From: Flavobacteriales bacterium
GTDB taxonomy: Bacteria; Bacteroidota; Bacteroidia; Flavobacteriales_F; PHOS-HE28
NCBI GenBank assembly: GCA_016712535.1
Contig: JADJQW010000002.1
Span: forward strand, 744,001 to 808,000
Length of the DNA stretch: 64,000 bases
Direction of reading: 5' to 3'
Shown here: in pieces, positions 36,072 to 44,069 of the stretch
Layout: every line of letters starts with the position of its first letter
How positions within the stretch are numbered: position 1 is the first letter of the stretch
Program-made: the position numbers and the translations under genes
The notes under the pieces: model-generated
Seen by the model: only the letters and a program-made list of their open reading frames with translations
The model's database searches: none
Told to the model about the DNA's origin: nothing

Positions 36072-36344
36072 CACGGCCACCCCAACAACGGATTCCATCG
36101 CCTCCTTCGCCGCGTGCACGTTCTTCACATCCTGCACGCTGATCCGCAAGGTGCCGGCTTTCTCGTACACCTTGAACCGGCGCGGCTGGGCTTGTACAGC
36201 TCTGAGCACCGCGTTGAAGCCGTCGCCCTCGAAGAACGGATGCTTCTGGTCGGCGATGAAGGTGCCGATGAGCGTGCCTTTCTTCAGCACCATCTTCTCT
36301 AGGCCCATGCGTTGGCCCAACCAGGGCAGGCGGGTCCCTTCCAC
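36069..36344 (-). pseudogene. Displaced copy of the 3' end of mfd
   Basis: A 91-codon frame matching the last 91 or so residues of the full Mfd encoded at 38194-41724. The shared stretch runs from EGTRLPWLGQRMGLEK (EAIRLRWLGQRMGLEK in Mfd) through FFEGDGFNAVLRAVQ to AKEAME. The copies then diverge at the very end (SVVGVAV here, GVVGVVGETDSA in Mfd). DNA identity is high but carries many third-position changes, so the copy is not a fresh duplicate. It has no ATPase domain and is not a functional Mfd; expression of the D7-like tail is possible but unlikely to matter. It lies on the same strand as mfd and is separated from it by two genes, as expected if a segment was inserted at the mfd 3' end. 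Confidence 0.85.
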
Positions 36345-36363
36345 GGTCTGCGACCGACGAGTG

Positions 36364-37548
36364 TCACGGAAGGGCCGTTCCGAAAATACGTTCCATGGCC
36401 GATCGTGTCTGCGTGGCCTCGTCGATCTGTCCGTAATTGCCGTTCACGGCCCAAGCTATGCTGGTGCTCTGTGAGGGGAAGTAGGTCATGCACGCGTAAT
36501 AGCCGATCGCATCACCACTGTGGAACCAGGCTTCACCCCAAGGGGTGTCCATGCGGAAGATCCCGAGCCCGTATTGGATTGGGAAGAAACTGTCGTCCAC
36601 TTCACTGGGCGTTCGCCAGTTGGTCATTTCGGCCAATGAAGCGGTGCTGACCACCTGTCCGTTCGCGAGGGCGCGAAGGAAACGGCCAAGTTCCTGCGGG
36701 TTGCCGATCAGGCCACCATCCGCCGTGAAATAGTCCCAGCCACTGTAATAGGTGCTTTCGATCACGTTCAGGTTGCTGTAGAAGTCCACGTAGCCACGCA
36801 CGATACCGTCCGGCACGTTGTCCTCTGCGGCGAATCGCATGTTGGAGAGGTCCAACGGAGCGAATAGCTTTTCCTCGAACACCTGGTAGAACGGTTTGCC
36901 TTCGATGTGCTCGATCAGCATGCCGAGGAGGATGTACGGTGTGTTCGAGTATCGGACATCGCTGCCCGGCTCGAAGTCGGCGGGCTTGTCGTAGGCGTAG
37001 GCGAGCAGGTCCTCTGGATGCCAGACCCGGATCAGGTCATTGAGCGAGGCGGTCTGGAATTGGGCGCTGCTGATGTAATTGGGGATGCCACTGCTGTGCT
37101 GGAGGCATTGACGGATCGTCGCCAGGTCCGCGTTCGCTAAGCGGTCCATGGGTTCGCCGCTCAGGTGATCGGCGATCCGATCATCCAGGTCGAGCTTGCC
37201 TTCTTCCTGCAGGAGCATGATCGTGGTGGCAGTGAAGGTCTTGACCGTGCTGCCCAGCCGCGAGATGTTACACGGTCTCATCGTGTACCGGTTGAACAGA
37301 TCGGCCATTCCCGCAGCACCGCTCCATTCGCCGTTCGCAGGATCGTTGATGCTCATCATCACGCCCGGTGTGCCATCGTCGGTCATGGCCACCAGGAGTT
37401 CCTGAAAGGACACGTTCTCGGGATGGCCCGAACTGCTGTCGGGTCGCTCGAAGCCACAGGTATAGAACTCCGGATCCAGGCGTTCACCTTTCTCGCAGGA
37501 AGCCAGGGCGGCGCAGCAAAGGCACAAGAGCACGCCTCGTAGTGTCAT
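36364..37548 (-). CDS. Beta-lactamase-family serine hydrolase lipoprotein
   Basis: A 394-residue lipoprotein (lipobox ALASC, Cys18). The serine beta-lactamase / penicillin-binding fold of the class C / esterase type is indicated by S100-T-V-K103 (the SxxK nucleophile motif), Y200-S-N202 (YxN) and H343-S-G345 (the HxG in place of KTG), with supporting LQEEGKLDLDDRIADHL and HSSGIPNY. Such proteins may be D-Ala-D-Ala carboxypeptidases, esterases or lipases; true beta-lactam resistance is not implied. It is anchored in the periplasm or at the surface. It overlaps the preceding outer-membrane gene as ATGA, and the pair is bracketed by mfd and the displaced mfd tail, suggesting that they arrived together. 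Confidence 0.87.
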   Translation of the reverse strand: MTLRGVLLCLCCAALASCEKGERLDPEFYTCGFERPDSSSGHPENVSFQELLVAMTDDGTPGVMMSINDPANGEWSGAAGMADLFNRYTMRPCNISRLGSTVKTFTATTIMLLQEEGKLDLDDRIADHLSGEPMDRLANADLATIRQCLQHSSGIPNYISSAQFQTASLNDLIRVWHPEDLLAYAYDKPADFEPGSDVRYSNTPYILLGMLIEHIEGKPFYQVFEEKLFAPLDLSNMRFAAEDNVPDGIVRGYVDFYSNLNVIESTYYSGWDYFTADGGLIGNPQELGRFLRALANGQVVSTASLAEMTNWRTPSEVDDSFFPIQYGLGIFRMDTPWGEAWFHSGDAIGYYACMTYFPSQSTSIAWAVNGNYGQIDEATQTRSAMERIFGTALP

Positions 37549-38162
37549 GGTGCGGTGTTGTCTTGGACAAGGGTGAAACGAACTCCGAGGTGCAGGTTGA
37601 TGTGCGACATGAGCTCTATGAAGCCCGGTGAGTATGGGTATTCGACCCAGCTCTGGTAGCGGATGAACAGCTGAGTACTCCTGCGAGTTGGTTTGAAATA
37701 GTATCCGGTCTCTAGGGAGAGGGAGGGCATCACGCGCCCGTTGCCCTTGTCGGGCCTGCGCACATACGACCCGTTCTGGAAAACGTATTCCGGTTGCGTG
37801 ACATACGTACGGAGATAGCCCAGCCCGAAAAGACCAGCGAAGCTGAGCCTGAAGCGGGTCCGCGCCTCGTAGCCAAGGTCGCCGCCCACATAGAACCCTT
37901 GCGCCAGATGCCGATGGTAGAAGTAGCCGAGGTGAGCGGCGGCGAACGCGCGACCATGCGGCCGATCGTTCAGGCCGAACTCCGCCGCCACTTGGATGCC
38001 GGGATGCACAGGTATGGTGACGAAGCGGGTGAAGGGGATCGCCGTGCTCTGGTCATAGATCGAAAAGCTCATCTGTTGCCCGTTCTGTGCAGCGCTGAGC
38101 AAGGAGACGAAGACCGGAAAAGCGCCGATAAGGAAGCGGATCCTTCGAAGGCAAGAGCGCAT
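37545..38162 (-). CDS. Predicted outer-membrane beta-barrel protein
   Basis: 205 residues from the ATG at 38162; the more upstream in-frame codon at 38168 is TTG and lies inside the promoter region. A signal peptide (MRSCLRRIRFLIGAFPVFVSLLSAAQ) is followed by amphipathic strands rich in aromatic residues (AAHLGYFYHRHLAQGFYVGGDLGYEAR, FAGLFGLGYLRTYV, SLSLETGYYF, TQLFIRYQSWVEYPY, SHINLHLGVRFTLV). This fits an eight-stranded or similar outer-membrane barrel. It is co-transcribed with the beta-lactamase-like lipoprotein through a 4-bp overlap. The pair may act together in the envelope, but the function is not known. On the minus strand a TACATTTA box (38176-38169) lies 6 nt upstream. Confidence 0.7.
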   Translation of the reverse strand: MRSCLRRIRFLIGAFPVFVSLLSAAQNGQQMSFSIYDQSTAIPFTRFVTIPVHPGIQVAAEFGLNDRPHGRAFAAAHLGYFYHRHLAQGFYVGGDLGYEARTRFRLSFAGLFGLGYLRTYVTQPEYVFQNGSYVRRPDKGNGRVMPSLSLETGYYFKPTRRSTQLFIRYQSWVEYPYSPGFIELMSHINLHLGVRFTLVQDNTAP

Positions 38163-38168
38163 GGGCAA

Positions 38169-38176
38169 TAAATGTA
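38169..38176 (-). promoter_or_regulatory. -7 box (TACATTTA) of the outer-membrane protein / beta-lactamase pair
   Basis: It is a TAnnTTTG-like box ending 6 nt before the ATG at 38162 and starting 18 nt after the mfd stop. It suggests that the inserted pair brings its own promoter. Confidence 0.45.
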
Positions 38177-38193
38177 GCTCGCCTATGTGGGGC

Positions 38194-41100
38194 TTAGGCG
38201 CTATCCGTTTCGCCGACCACCCCCACCACCCCCTCCATCGCCTCCTTCGCCGCGTGCACGTTCTTCACATCCTGCACGCTGATCCGCAAGGTCCCTGCTT
38301 TCTCGTACACCTTGAACCGTCTCGGTTGCGATTGCACCGCCCGCAGCACGGCATTGAAGCCATCACCCTCGAAGAACGGGTGCTTCTGGTCCGCGATGAA
38401 GGTGCCGATGAGCGTGCCTTTCTTCAGCACCATCTTTTCGAGGCCCATGCGTTGCCCCAGCCAGCGTAAGCGGATCGCTTCGAGCAGCTCGTTCACCAGC
38501 GGCGGGATGGGGCCGAAGCGGTCGGTGATCTCGGCGCTGAACTTCTGCAGCTCGGTCTCGTCCTTGATATCGTCCAGGCGGCGGTAGAGCGCGAGGCGTT
38601 CTGCGGTCTCGCTCACGTAGCTGTTGGGGATCAGCATGGTGAGATCCGTCTCGATGATGCAGTCATCGCTCTGGTCGCGGCGTGAACCGCGGGCGAGGGC
38701 GTGGCTGCCTTCCTGCGCATCGGCGAAGAGCTCTTTGAAGTGCTCGTCCTTCAGTTCGCGCACGGCCTCCTCCAGGATCTTGTGGTAGGTCTCGAAGCCG
38801 ATGTCGTTGATGAAGCCGCTCTGCTCCGCGCCGAGCAGATCGCCCGCGCCGCGGATGTCGAGGTCCTTCATGGCGATGTGGATGCCGCTGCCCAGGTCGC
38901 TGAACTGCTCGATGGCCTGAAGGCGTTTGCGTGACAGGTCAGGCAAGAGATGCGGGCTTGGTGCGAGCAGATAGCAGTAGGCCTTCTTGTTGCTGCGGCC
39001 TACGCGACCGCGCAATTGGTGCAGATCGCTCAGGCCGAAGTTCTGGGCCTCGTTCACGATGATCGTGTTGGCGTTCGGGATGTCGAGGCCGTTCTCCACG
39101 ATGGTGGTGCATACGAGCACATCGGTGTTCCCTTCGATGAAGTCGAGCATCACCTCTTCGAGCTTGTGGCCTTCGAGCTGACCGTGGCCCACGCCCACGC
39201 GCGCTCCGGGCACCAGCTTGCGGATCATGTCGGCGATGAACTCGATGTTCTTCACCTTGTCGTGCAGGAAGTACACCTGGCCGCCGCGGCTGAGCTCGTA
39301 TTCGATCGCGCCGCGGATGGTGACCTCGTCGTACGGCTGTAGCATGGTGCTCACCGGGTATCGGTTGGGCGGCGGCGTGCTGATGATGCTGAGGTCGCGC
39401 GCGCCCATGAGGCTGAACTGCAGCGTGCGCGGGATCGGTGTCGCAGTGAGCGTCAGCGTGTCTACTGTCGCGCGCAGGGTCTTCAGCTTGTCCTTCACGT
39501 TCACGCCGAACTTCTGCTCCTCGTCGATGATCAGCAGGCCGAGATCCTTGTACACCACGTCCTTGCTCACCAGCCGGTGCGTGCCGATGATGATGTCGAT
39601 CTTCCCCTCCTTAAGGTCCTTGAGGATCTGCGTCTGTTGCGCGCTGCTGCGGAAGCGGTTGATGTACTCCACGCGCGCCGGCAGTCCTTTCATGCGCGCC
39701 GAGAAGCTCTTCCAATGTTGCAGCGCGAGGATCGTCGTGGGTACAAGCACCGCCACCTGCTTGCTGTCGCACACGGCTTTGAAGGCGGCGCGTATCGCGA
39801 CTTCCGTTTTGCCGAAGCCCACATCGCCGCAGACCAGTCGATCCATCGGCACCCCCTTCTCCATGTCCTTCTTCACGTCCTGCGTGGCCTTCAGCTGGTC
39901 GGGCGTGTCCTCGTAGATGAAGCTCGCTTCCAGTTCGTGCTGCAGGTAGTTGTCCGGCTGGTACGCGAAGCCCGGCTTGCTCTTTCGCTGGGCGTAGAGC
40001 TTGATCAGGTCGAAGGCCAGCGCCTTCACCTTGGCCTTGGTCTTCTCCTTCAGGTTCTTCCACGCCGGAGAGCCGAGCTTGCTCACGGCGGGCGCGTTGC
40101 CGCCCTCCTCGCCGCTGTACTTGCTCACGCGGTGCAAACTGTGGATGCCCACGTAGAGGATGTCGTTGTCGCGGTATTTCAGGCGGATTGCCTCCTGCAA
40201 ACTGCCGCCGGCATCGATGGTCTCCAATCCGCTGAAGACACCTACACCATGATCGATGTGCACCACCAGGTCGCCGGGCTTCAGCTGCGTCAGCTCCTTC
40301 AGCGTGAGCGCTTGTGAGTTCTTTCTAAAGCCCTCCTTCAGCCGGAAGCGGTGGTAGCGCTCGAAGATCTGGTGGTCGGTGTAGAGCGCCAGCTTCAGCT
40401 CGGGGTCGATGAAGCCTTCGTGCAGGTCGAGCACCAGCGGCGTGAAGGCCACCTCGTGCTCCATGTCATTGAAGATGGCGTAGAGGCGCTCGCTCTGCTT
40501 GGCGCTGTTGCAGGCGATGAGGTTGGTGTAGCCCGCGTTCTGCTTGTTGTGCAGGTCGCCGCTGAGCACCTTGAACTCTTTGGCGAAGGTGGGTTGAGGG
40601 CGTTGTTGGAAATCAATGCGAGCCACTAGCTGCGAGCCACCAGCCGCTAGCTTGTCCCCGGTCGGGATCAAGCTTGCGGCTGGTGGCTCGAGGCTCGAAG
40701 CCCAGAAGACCTTTCGAAAACCAAGAGTCCCCTTGATCAGCTCCGTGTCGGTGGCGAGGAGTTCGTTGGGGGTGGGGTGCTTGTCCTTGTCGGGAAGTCG
40801 CTCGTAGGTCTCGCCGAGGAGCTTCAACTGCTTCTTGGCCGCATCGCCGATGGCCTGCAGGTCGCGGAGCCAGAGCACGGTGTCCTCCGGCAGCTGGGCG
40901 AAAAAGGTCTGTTGGCGCGCGGCATCCTCATCCTGGAGGTCGGGGACGATCACTGCTTCGGCGAGGAACTCGATGGTGAGCTGGTCCTGCGGGTCGAAGC
41001 GGCGCACGCTCTCCACGGTATCGCCGTACAGCTCGATGCGGTAGGGTCTGTCGCTGCCGTAGCTGAACACGTCCACGATACCGCCGCGGATGCTGAACTG

Positions 41101-41724
41101 CCCGGGCTCGTACACGAACTCCACACGGCTGAAACCGGTCTCCTGCAGCCATTCCTGCAACGTGTCGATGGGCAGTTCTTCGCTGCGTTTGATCGCAAGC
41201 GTGTTCTTCAGCATCTCCTCCTTGCCCATCACGAGCGGCACCAGGGCATCGGGGTAGGTGATGATGATGAGTTTGTTGGTGAATGCTGAATGGGAGTTGG
41301 TGAATGGGGAATGCGGATCCGCACCATTCGCCATTCGCCATTCACTATTCACCCTCATCAATGCCTCCAACACCTCTGTCCGGCTCACACGCTCCCCATC
41401 GTGGTGTCCTTCCGGATCGTAGGGCGAGCGAGAGGGCGCAGGGTAGAAGAACATGTCCTCATCCTTCGCCTTGCGGGCTTCCTTGTCCTTGCCGCGCAGG
41501 GCTTCGAGGTCGTTGAGGAAGTAGGCGGCCTCTTCGCGATCGGTGAGGACGAAGACATGCACGCCACCGAGTTTCTCAATGATGCTTGCAGCGATGAGCG
41601 CCTGAGCGGAGCCGATCGTACCGCCGATTTGTACGCGGGCGGCTTTCTCGCGCAAGCCATCGGCCACGCGGGCCACGCGGGCGTCAGAGCGGTAAAGGGC
41701 GAGGAGGTCGGGGAGGGAGGTCAT
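38194..41724 (-). CDS. mfd: Transcription-repair coupling factor Mfd
   Basis: A 1176-residue Mfd. The UvrB-homology module occupies about residues 1-375, the RNA polymerase interaction domain about 475-545 (KPGDLVVHIDHGVGVFSGLE), and the RecG-like translocase about 560-960, with Walker A G633-DVGFGK-T640, DEEQ (LLIIDEEQKFGV) and the TATPIPRTLQFSLMGARDLS motif. The C-terminal UvrA-blocking domain is about 1030-1176. Mfd removes stalled RNA polymerase from damaged DNA and recruits UvrA. Two segments are foreign to the family: residues 125-150 (NSEWRMANGADPHSPF...) and 344-369 (SLEPPAASLIPTGDKLAAGG...), both encoded by palindromic DNA inserted in frame. The gene overlaps the upstream lipoprotein gene by 4 bp, and its 3' end is duplicated at 36069-36344. 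Confidence 0.96.
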   Translation of the reverse strand: MTSLPDLLALYRSDARVARVADGLREKAARVQIGGTIGSAQALIAASIIEKLGGVHVFVLTDREEAAYFLNDLEALRGKDKEARKAKDEDMFFYPAPSRSPYDPEGHHDGERVSRTEVLEALMRVNSEWRMANGADPHSPFTNSHSAFTNKLIIITYPDALVPLVMGKEEMLKNTLAIKRSEELPIDTLQEWLQETGFSRVEFVYEPGQFSIRGGIVDVFSYGSDRPYRIELYGDTVESVRRFDPQDQLTIEFLAEAVIVPDLQDEDAARQQTFFAQLPEDTVLWLRDLQAIGDAAKKQLKLLGETYERLPDKDKHPTPNELLATDTELIKGTLGFRKVFWASSLEPPAASLIPTGDKLAAGGSQLVARIDFQQRPQPTFAKEFKVLSGDLHNKQNAGYTNLIACNSAKQSERLYAIFNDMEHEVAFTPLVLDLHEGFIDPELKLALYTDHQIFERYHRFRLKEGFRKNSQALTLKELTQLKPGDLVVHIDHGVGVFSGLETIDAGGSLQEAIRLKYRDNDILYVGIHSLHRVSKYSGEEGGNAPAVSKLGSPAWKNLKEKTKAKVKALAFDLIKLYAQRKSKPGFAYQPDNYLQHELEASFIYEDTPDQLKATQDVKKDMEKGVPMDRLVCGDVGFGKTEVAIRAAFKAVCDSKQVAVLVPTTILALQHWKSFSARMKGLPARVEYINRFRSSAQQTQILKDLKEGKIDIIIGTHRLVSKDVVYKDLGLLIIDEEQKFGVNVKDKLKTLRATVDTLTLTATPIPRTLQFSLMGARDLSIISTPPPNRYPVSTMLQPYDEVTIRGAIEYELSRGGQVYFLHDKVKNIEFIADMIRKLVPGARVGVGHGQLEGHKLEEVMLDFIEGNTDVLVCTTIVENGLDIPNANTIIVNEAQNFGLSDLHQLRGRVGRSNKKAYCYLLAPSPHLLPDLSRKRLQAIEQFSDLGSGIHIAMKDLDIRGAGDLLGAEQSGFINDIGFETYHKILEEAVRELKDEHFKELFADAQEGSHALARGSRRDQSDDCIIETDLTMLIPNSYVSETAERLALYRRLDDIKDETELQKFSAEITDRFGPIPPLVNELLEAIRLRWLGQRMGLEKMVLKKGTLIGTFIADQKHPFFEGDGFNAVLRAVQSQPRRFKVYEKAGTLRISVQDVKNVHAAKEAMEGVVGVVGETDSA
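40633..40690. repeat. 22-bp-arm inverted repeat inserted in mfd
   Basis: Left arm 40633-40654 and right arm 40669-40690 are reverse complements at 21 of 22 positions around a 14-nt loop. The segment (about 40622-40699) encodes Mfd residues about 344-369, which have no counterpart in Mfd proteins. It looks like a mobile palindromic (REP/MITE-like) element that landed in frame. Confidence 0.8.
41277..41353. repeat. Imperfect palindrome of GAATGG/CCATTC units inserted in mfd
   Basis: The left half (41277-41318, GGTGAATGCTGAATGGGAG...) and right half (41325-41353, built of CCATTCGCCATTCACTATTC) are imperfect reverse complements composed of GAATGG-type words. It encodes residues about 125-150 (NSEWRMANG...SHSAFTN). 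Such translated repeats are typical of small dispersed palindromes rather than of Mfd. Confidence 0.75.
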
Positions 41725-42416
41725 TCCTTGGTGAAGAAGTAGTGATAGTTGAGTTCTCCCTCAGCGGTGAAGTACAGTTGACGGCCTTTCAAAACGAAGG
41801 GCTCGTTGAATTGAGCATATTTGAACATGGCATTCTCACTTGCCAAGGAGTCCGAGTTGGCTCGTAGGTGCAGCGTATCTCCCGAGGTAGTCCAAGTGCC
41901 GTGGGAGTACGCCCCTCGTATGCATTGATCGAACGAGTATTCATAGACACCGTTCCTATGCAGCGTCAGTTGAGCATTGTTGTCCGTCGCATAGGTCCCA
42001 TTCCAACGCTCATTGAATGCGCGAATAGAATCCAGGCTTGCTTGAACGGTGGTGTCACTCAGTTGATAGCTCCAGTCGTTCTTCTCTTTGGCGTAGTTCC
42101 CATTCAATCGGAATGAACGCCTGTTACTGTCCTTGAGCTGGATCTTGATGGTGAAGGATGGGACGTACTTCCTCATTTCCGCCTGTTCCGAAGTGTTCCA
42201 TGACTGGACGAAACGATTCAGCACCGGCGATGGGAGAATGACTGAATCGAACAGTATCGTCTGTTGATCCATGATGCGGTAGATCACGATGGCGTTCGTG
42301 ACTTGGTCAGGATCTATCTCTTCATGAGGAACGGTTGTCCCGGAGGTCTGACACCCTTCTCCGATGATCAGAAGAGAACCAGTGATAAAGAGGATGCTGA
42401 CTTCGTGCAGGTTCAT
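41721..42416 (-). CDS. Lipoprotein of unknown function
   Basis: 231 residues from the ATG at 42416, which places a lipobox (IGEGC, Cys22) correctly; in-frame codons further upstream run through the hairpin repeat and are not used. The first half (residues about 40-110) contains VTNAIVIYRIMDQQTILFDSVI...FTIKIQLKDSNRRSFRLNGNY. The second half resembles a small lipocalin- or META-like sheet (WNGTYATDNNAQLTLHRNGVYEYSF...YSHGTWTTSGDTLHL). It overlaps mfd by 4 bp and would be co-transcribed with it, although a functional link is not evident. GC content is lower than in its neighbours, which may mean acquisition. Confidence 0.7.
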   Translation of the reverse strand: MNLHEVSILFITGSLLIIGEGCQTSGTTVPHEEIDPDQVTNAIVIYRIMDQQTILFDSVILPSPVLNRFVQSWNTSEQAEMRKYVPSFTIKIQLKDSNRRSFRLNGNYAKEKNDWSYQLSDTTVQASLDSIRAFNERWNGTYATDNNAQLTLHRNGVYEYSFDQCIRGAYSHGTWTTSGDTLHLRANSDSLASENAMFKYAQFNEPFVLKGRQLYFTAEGELNYHYFFTKE

Positions 42417-42429
42417 GGACGCCAAAACG

Positions 42430-42470
42430 CCCGAAACCCAATGCCGCACATCGCGGGCATCGGGTTCGGG
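42430..42470 (-). terminator. Hairpin repeat copy 1 (terminator-like)
   Basis: An imperfect inverted repeat CCCGAAACCCAATGCC / GGCATCGGGTTCGGG. In the minus sense it is followed by CGTTTTGG and lies 87 nt after the stop of the T9SS gene at 42558. It also falls in the 5' leader of the lipoprotein gene (start 42416), whose TAGCTTCG box lies just upstream. A second copy of equal length (41 nt) and closely related sequence is at 44070-44110. Confidence 0.65.
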
Positions 42471-42477
42471 AACGGGG

Positions 42478-42485
42478 CGAAGCTA
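42478..42485 (-). promoter_or_regulatory. -7 box (TAGCTTCG) upstream of the lipoprotein-mfd operon
   Basis: The box lies on the minus strand, 62 nt before the ATG at 42416, with the hairpin repeat in between. If it is used, the hairpin would sit in the leader and could attenuate transcription of the lipoprotein gene and mfd. Confidence 0.4.
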
Positions 42486-42557
42486 CCGTCTAGCCGTTTC
42501 TGACCACACGAACACTTTCGGCGTACGTCAGCTCTGCATGCAGCCGGGGTGGATGCA

Positions 42558-43901
42558 TCACTCCACCACCACCCGCTTCACGCTTCGCGACCCGTCCGGC
42601 ATGATAAATTGAACGCTGTAGAGCCCTTTCGTTCGTGCGCTCAGGTCCACCACCATCGGGCCGCTCGTAGCGCCCACGCTGCGCGTAAGAACCGTGCGTC
42701 CGCTGGCATCCACTACAAGGAGATCGAAGGGCCCCGCACCGGGCGGCACCAGCGTGAACAGGCCGTTGCTGGGGTTGGGGAAGGCGGTGGCGGTTGTCCC
42801 GGGAGGTTGATCCTGTACGCCGGTGCTGATGTCCGTTTCCAGGCAGAAGTTGTCCAGGAAGATCACTTCGTTGGTGCCGTCGATGAACTCGAGGTCGAGC
42901 CTGATTTCGGACACGAAGTCGAGCAGCGCGCTCCAACTGCCGGACAGCATTTCCCAACTGCCCGCATCGATGGGGATCTCGTGCGTGTACCACTGGTTGA
43001 CGGTGAGGGCCGTGATGGAATCGGTGGTGGTGTAGCGTGCCACGCCGCCCGGTCCGCTGATCCGCACGAGGTAGTCCTTAACGATGTAGTTCGAGCTGCT
43101 GGTCTGCAGGAAGAGGTCGAACCGCATAATGCCCTGCACATCGAAGTCCGACCAATCGCCGCGGAACTTCGGTGCGGCCACGGCGTTGGTGAGCGCACCG
43201 GAGGCGTCGCCCATGCGCACGGATCCCGGCGGGTTGCCCTGGGTCATGCTCACCTGGATGCTCCCCACGTCCTGGAAGCTCCATCCGTCGTAGAAGTTCA
43301 CGGTGTCCCAGGTGGAGCAGATAGTACCGATGAGCGGTTCGATGAGCGGCGAGATCGAGAGTTCTACGTTGTCGAGCTGCACCCATTCGCTGCCGGAGAT
43401 GAATTCGGTACGGATCTTCACCGTCTGCACTTCCGAGAGCAAAGCGGTCCAGCTGCCGGTAACGATCCATGAGGCGCTGTCCAGGGCGATGTTGAAGTGC
43501 TGCCAGGTGTCGAACAACGGTACCGTGTCGATATAGGCTACGGCTGTGCCGCCCGGTCCGGAGAGCGTGATCAGGGGCAGGTTCTGAGTTTGCAGGGGAC
43601 TGCCGCTGATTTCGTGCGCATAGAGGTCGAAGGAGAGCGAATCGATGTTCTGGGCAGCGGACCAGTCGCCGGTATAGGCCCAAGGCAGCACCATCTGGTT
43701 GATCACGCTGAGCACCTGGTCCGTTACCCGCAGGCAATTGCCCGGGTTACCGGTGGCGTTGAGCGATGGAACTCCATCGGCCTCAACGAGCCACTGATCG
43801 ATGAAGCCGTCTTCGAAATCAGTGAGGACCTGTGCATGCATGGCGCCAGGCAACACCACTGTGGAACAGAGGATGCCGAGAAGATCTTTGTAGATGGACA
43901 T
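42558..43901 (-). CDS. T9SS secreted protein with two carbohydrate-binding-like beta-sandwiches
   Basis: 447 residues with signal peptide MSIYKDLLGILCSTVVLPGAMHAQ. Two homologous beta-sandwich modules of about 170 residues each follow (about 25-185 and 195-355). Shared features are VLTDFEDGFIDQW / TVNFYDGWSFQD openings, YTGDWSAA / FRGDWSDF, LSFDLYAHEI / MRFDLFLQTS, SGPGGTAVAYID / SGPGGVARYTT, and endings EWVQLDNVELSI / EVIFLDNFCLET. This is the laminin-G or CBM-like fold seen in secreted glycan-binding proteins. A type A sorting domain ends the protein (ATAFPNPSNGLFTLVPP to VKRVVVE). It carries the ECF-like promoter motif 66 nt upstream. Its ligand is unknown. Confidence 0.83.
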   Translation of the reverse strand: MSIYKDLLGILCSTVVLPGAMHAQVLTDFEDGFIDQWLVEADGVPSLNATGNPGNCLRVTDQVLSVINQMVLPWAYTGDWSAAQNIDSLSFDLYAHEISGSPLQTQNLPLITLSGPGGTAVAYIDTVPLFDTWQHFNIALDSASWIVTGSWTALLSEVQTVKIRTEFISGSEWVQLDNVELSISPLIEPLIGTICSTWDTVNFYDGWSFQDVGSIQVSMTQGNPPGSVRMGDASGALTNAVAAPKFRGDWSDFDVQGIMRFDLFLQTSSSNYIVKDYLVRISGPGGVARYTTTDSITALTVNQWYTHEIPIDAGSWEMLSGSWSALLDFVSEIRLDLEFIDGTNEVIFLDNFCLETDISTGVQDQPPGTTATAFPNPSNGLFTLVPPGAGPFDLLVVDASGRTVLTRSVGATSGPMVVDLSARTKGLYSVQFIMPDGSRSVKRVVVE

Positions 43902-43966
43902 TGTCGGGGGGGATTGGTGGTTGATTCAACGAAGGTGCGCTATCAGCAAGGTCCTGACATCACCTC

Positions 43967-43993
43967 ATCGGGAATAGGGCGGCTATGTGAACG
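43967..43993 (-). promoter_or_regulatory. ECF-type promoter motif copy 5
   Basis: On the minus strand CGTTCACAT (43993-43985), a 14-nt spacer and CGAT (43970-43967), 66 nt before the ATG of the two-sandwich T9SS protein. Core and spacing equal copies 1-3. Confidence 0.62.
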
Positions 43994-44069
43994 ATCGGGC
44001 GCATCGCGCGGGCACCGGTGCGGACAAGGATGGTCGGGTAGGGAGGTGATGGACATGAACGCTGAAAAG

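Noticed and set aside
36364..37548. Antibiotic-resistance beta-lactamase
   Set aside because: The HxG motif replaces KTG, the protein is a lipoprotein, and similarity is to the broad esterase/carboxypeptidase branch, so resistance cannot be claimed.
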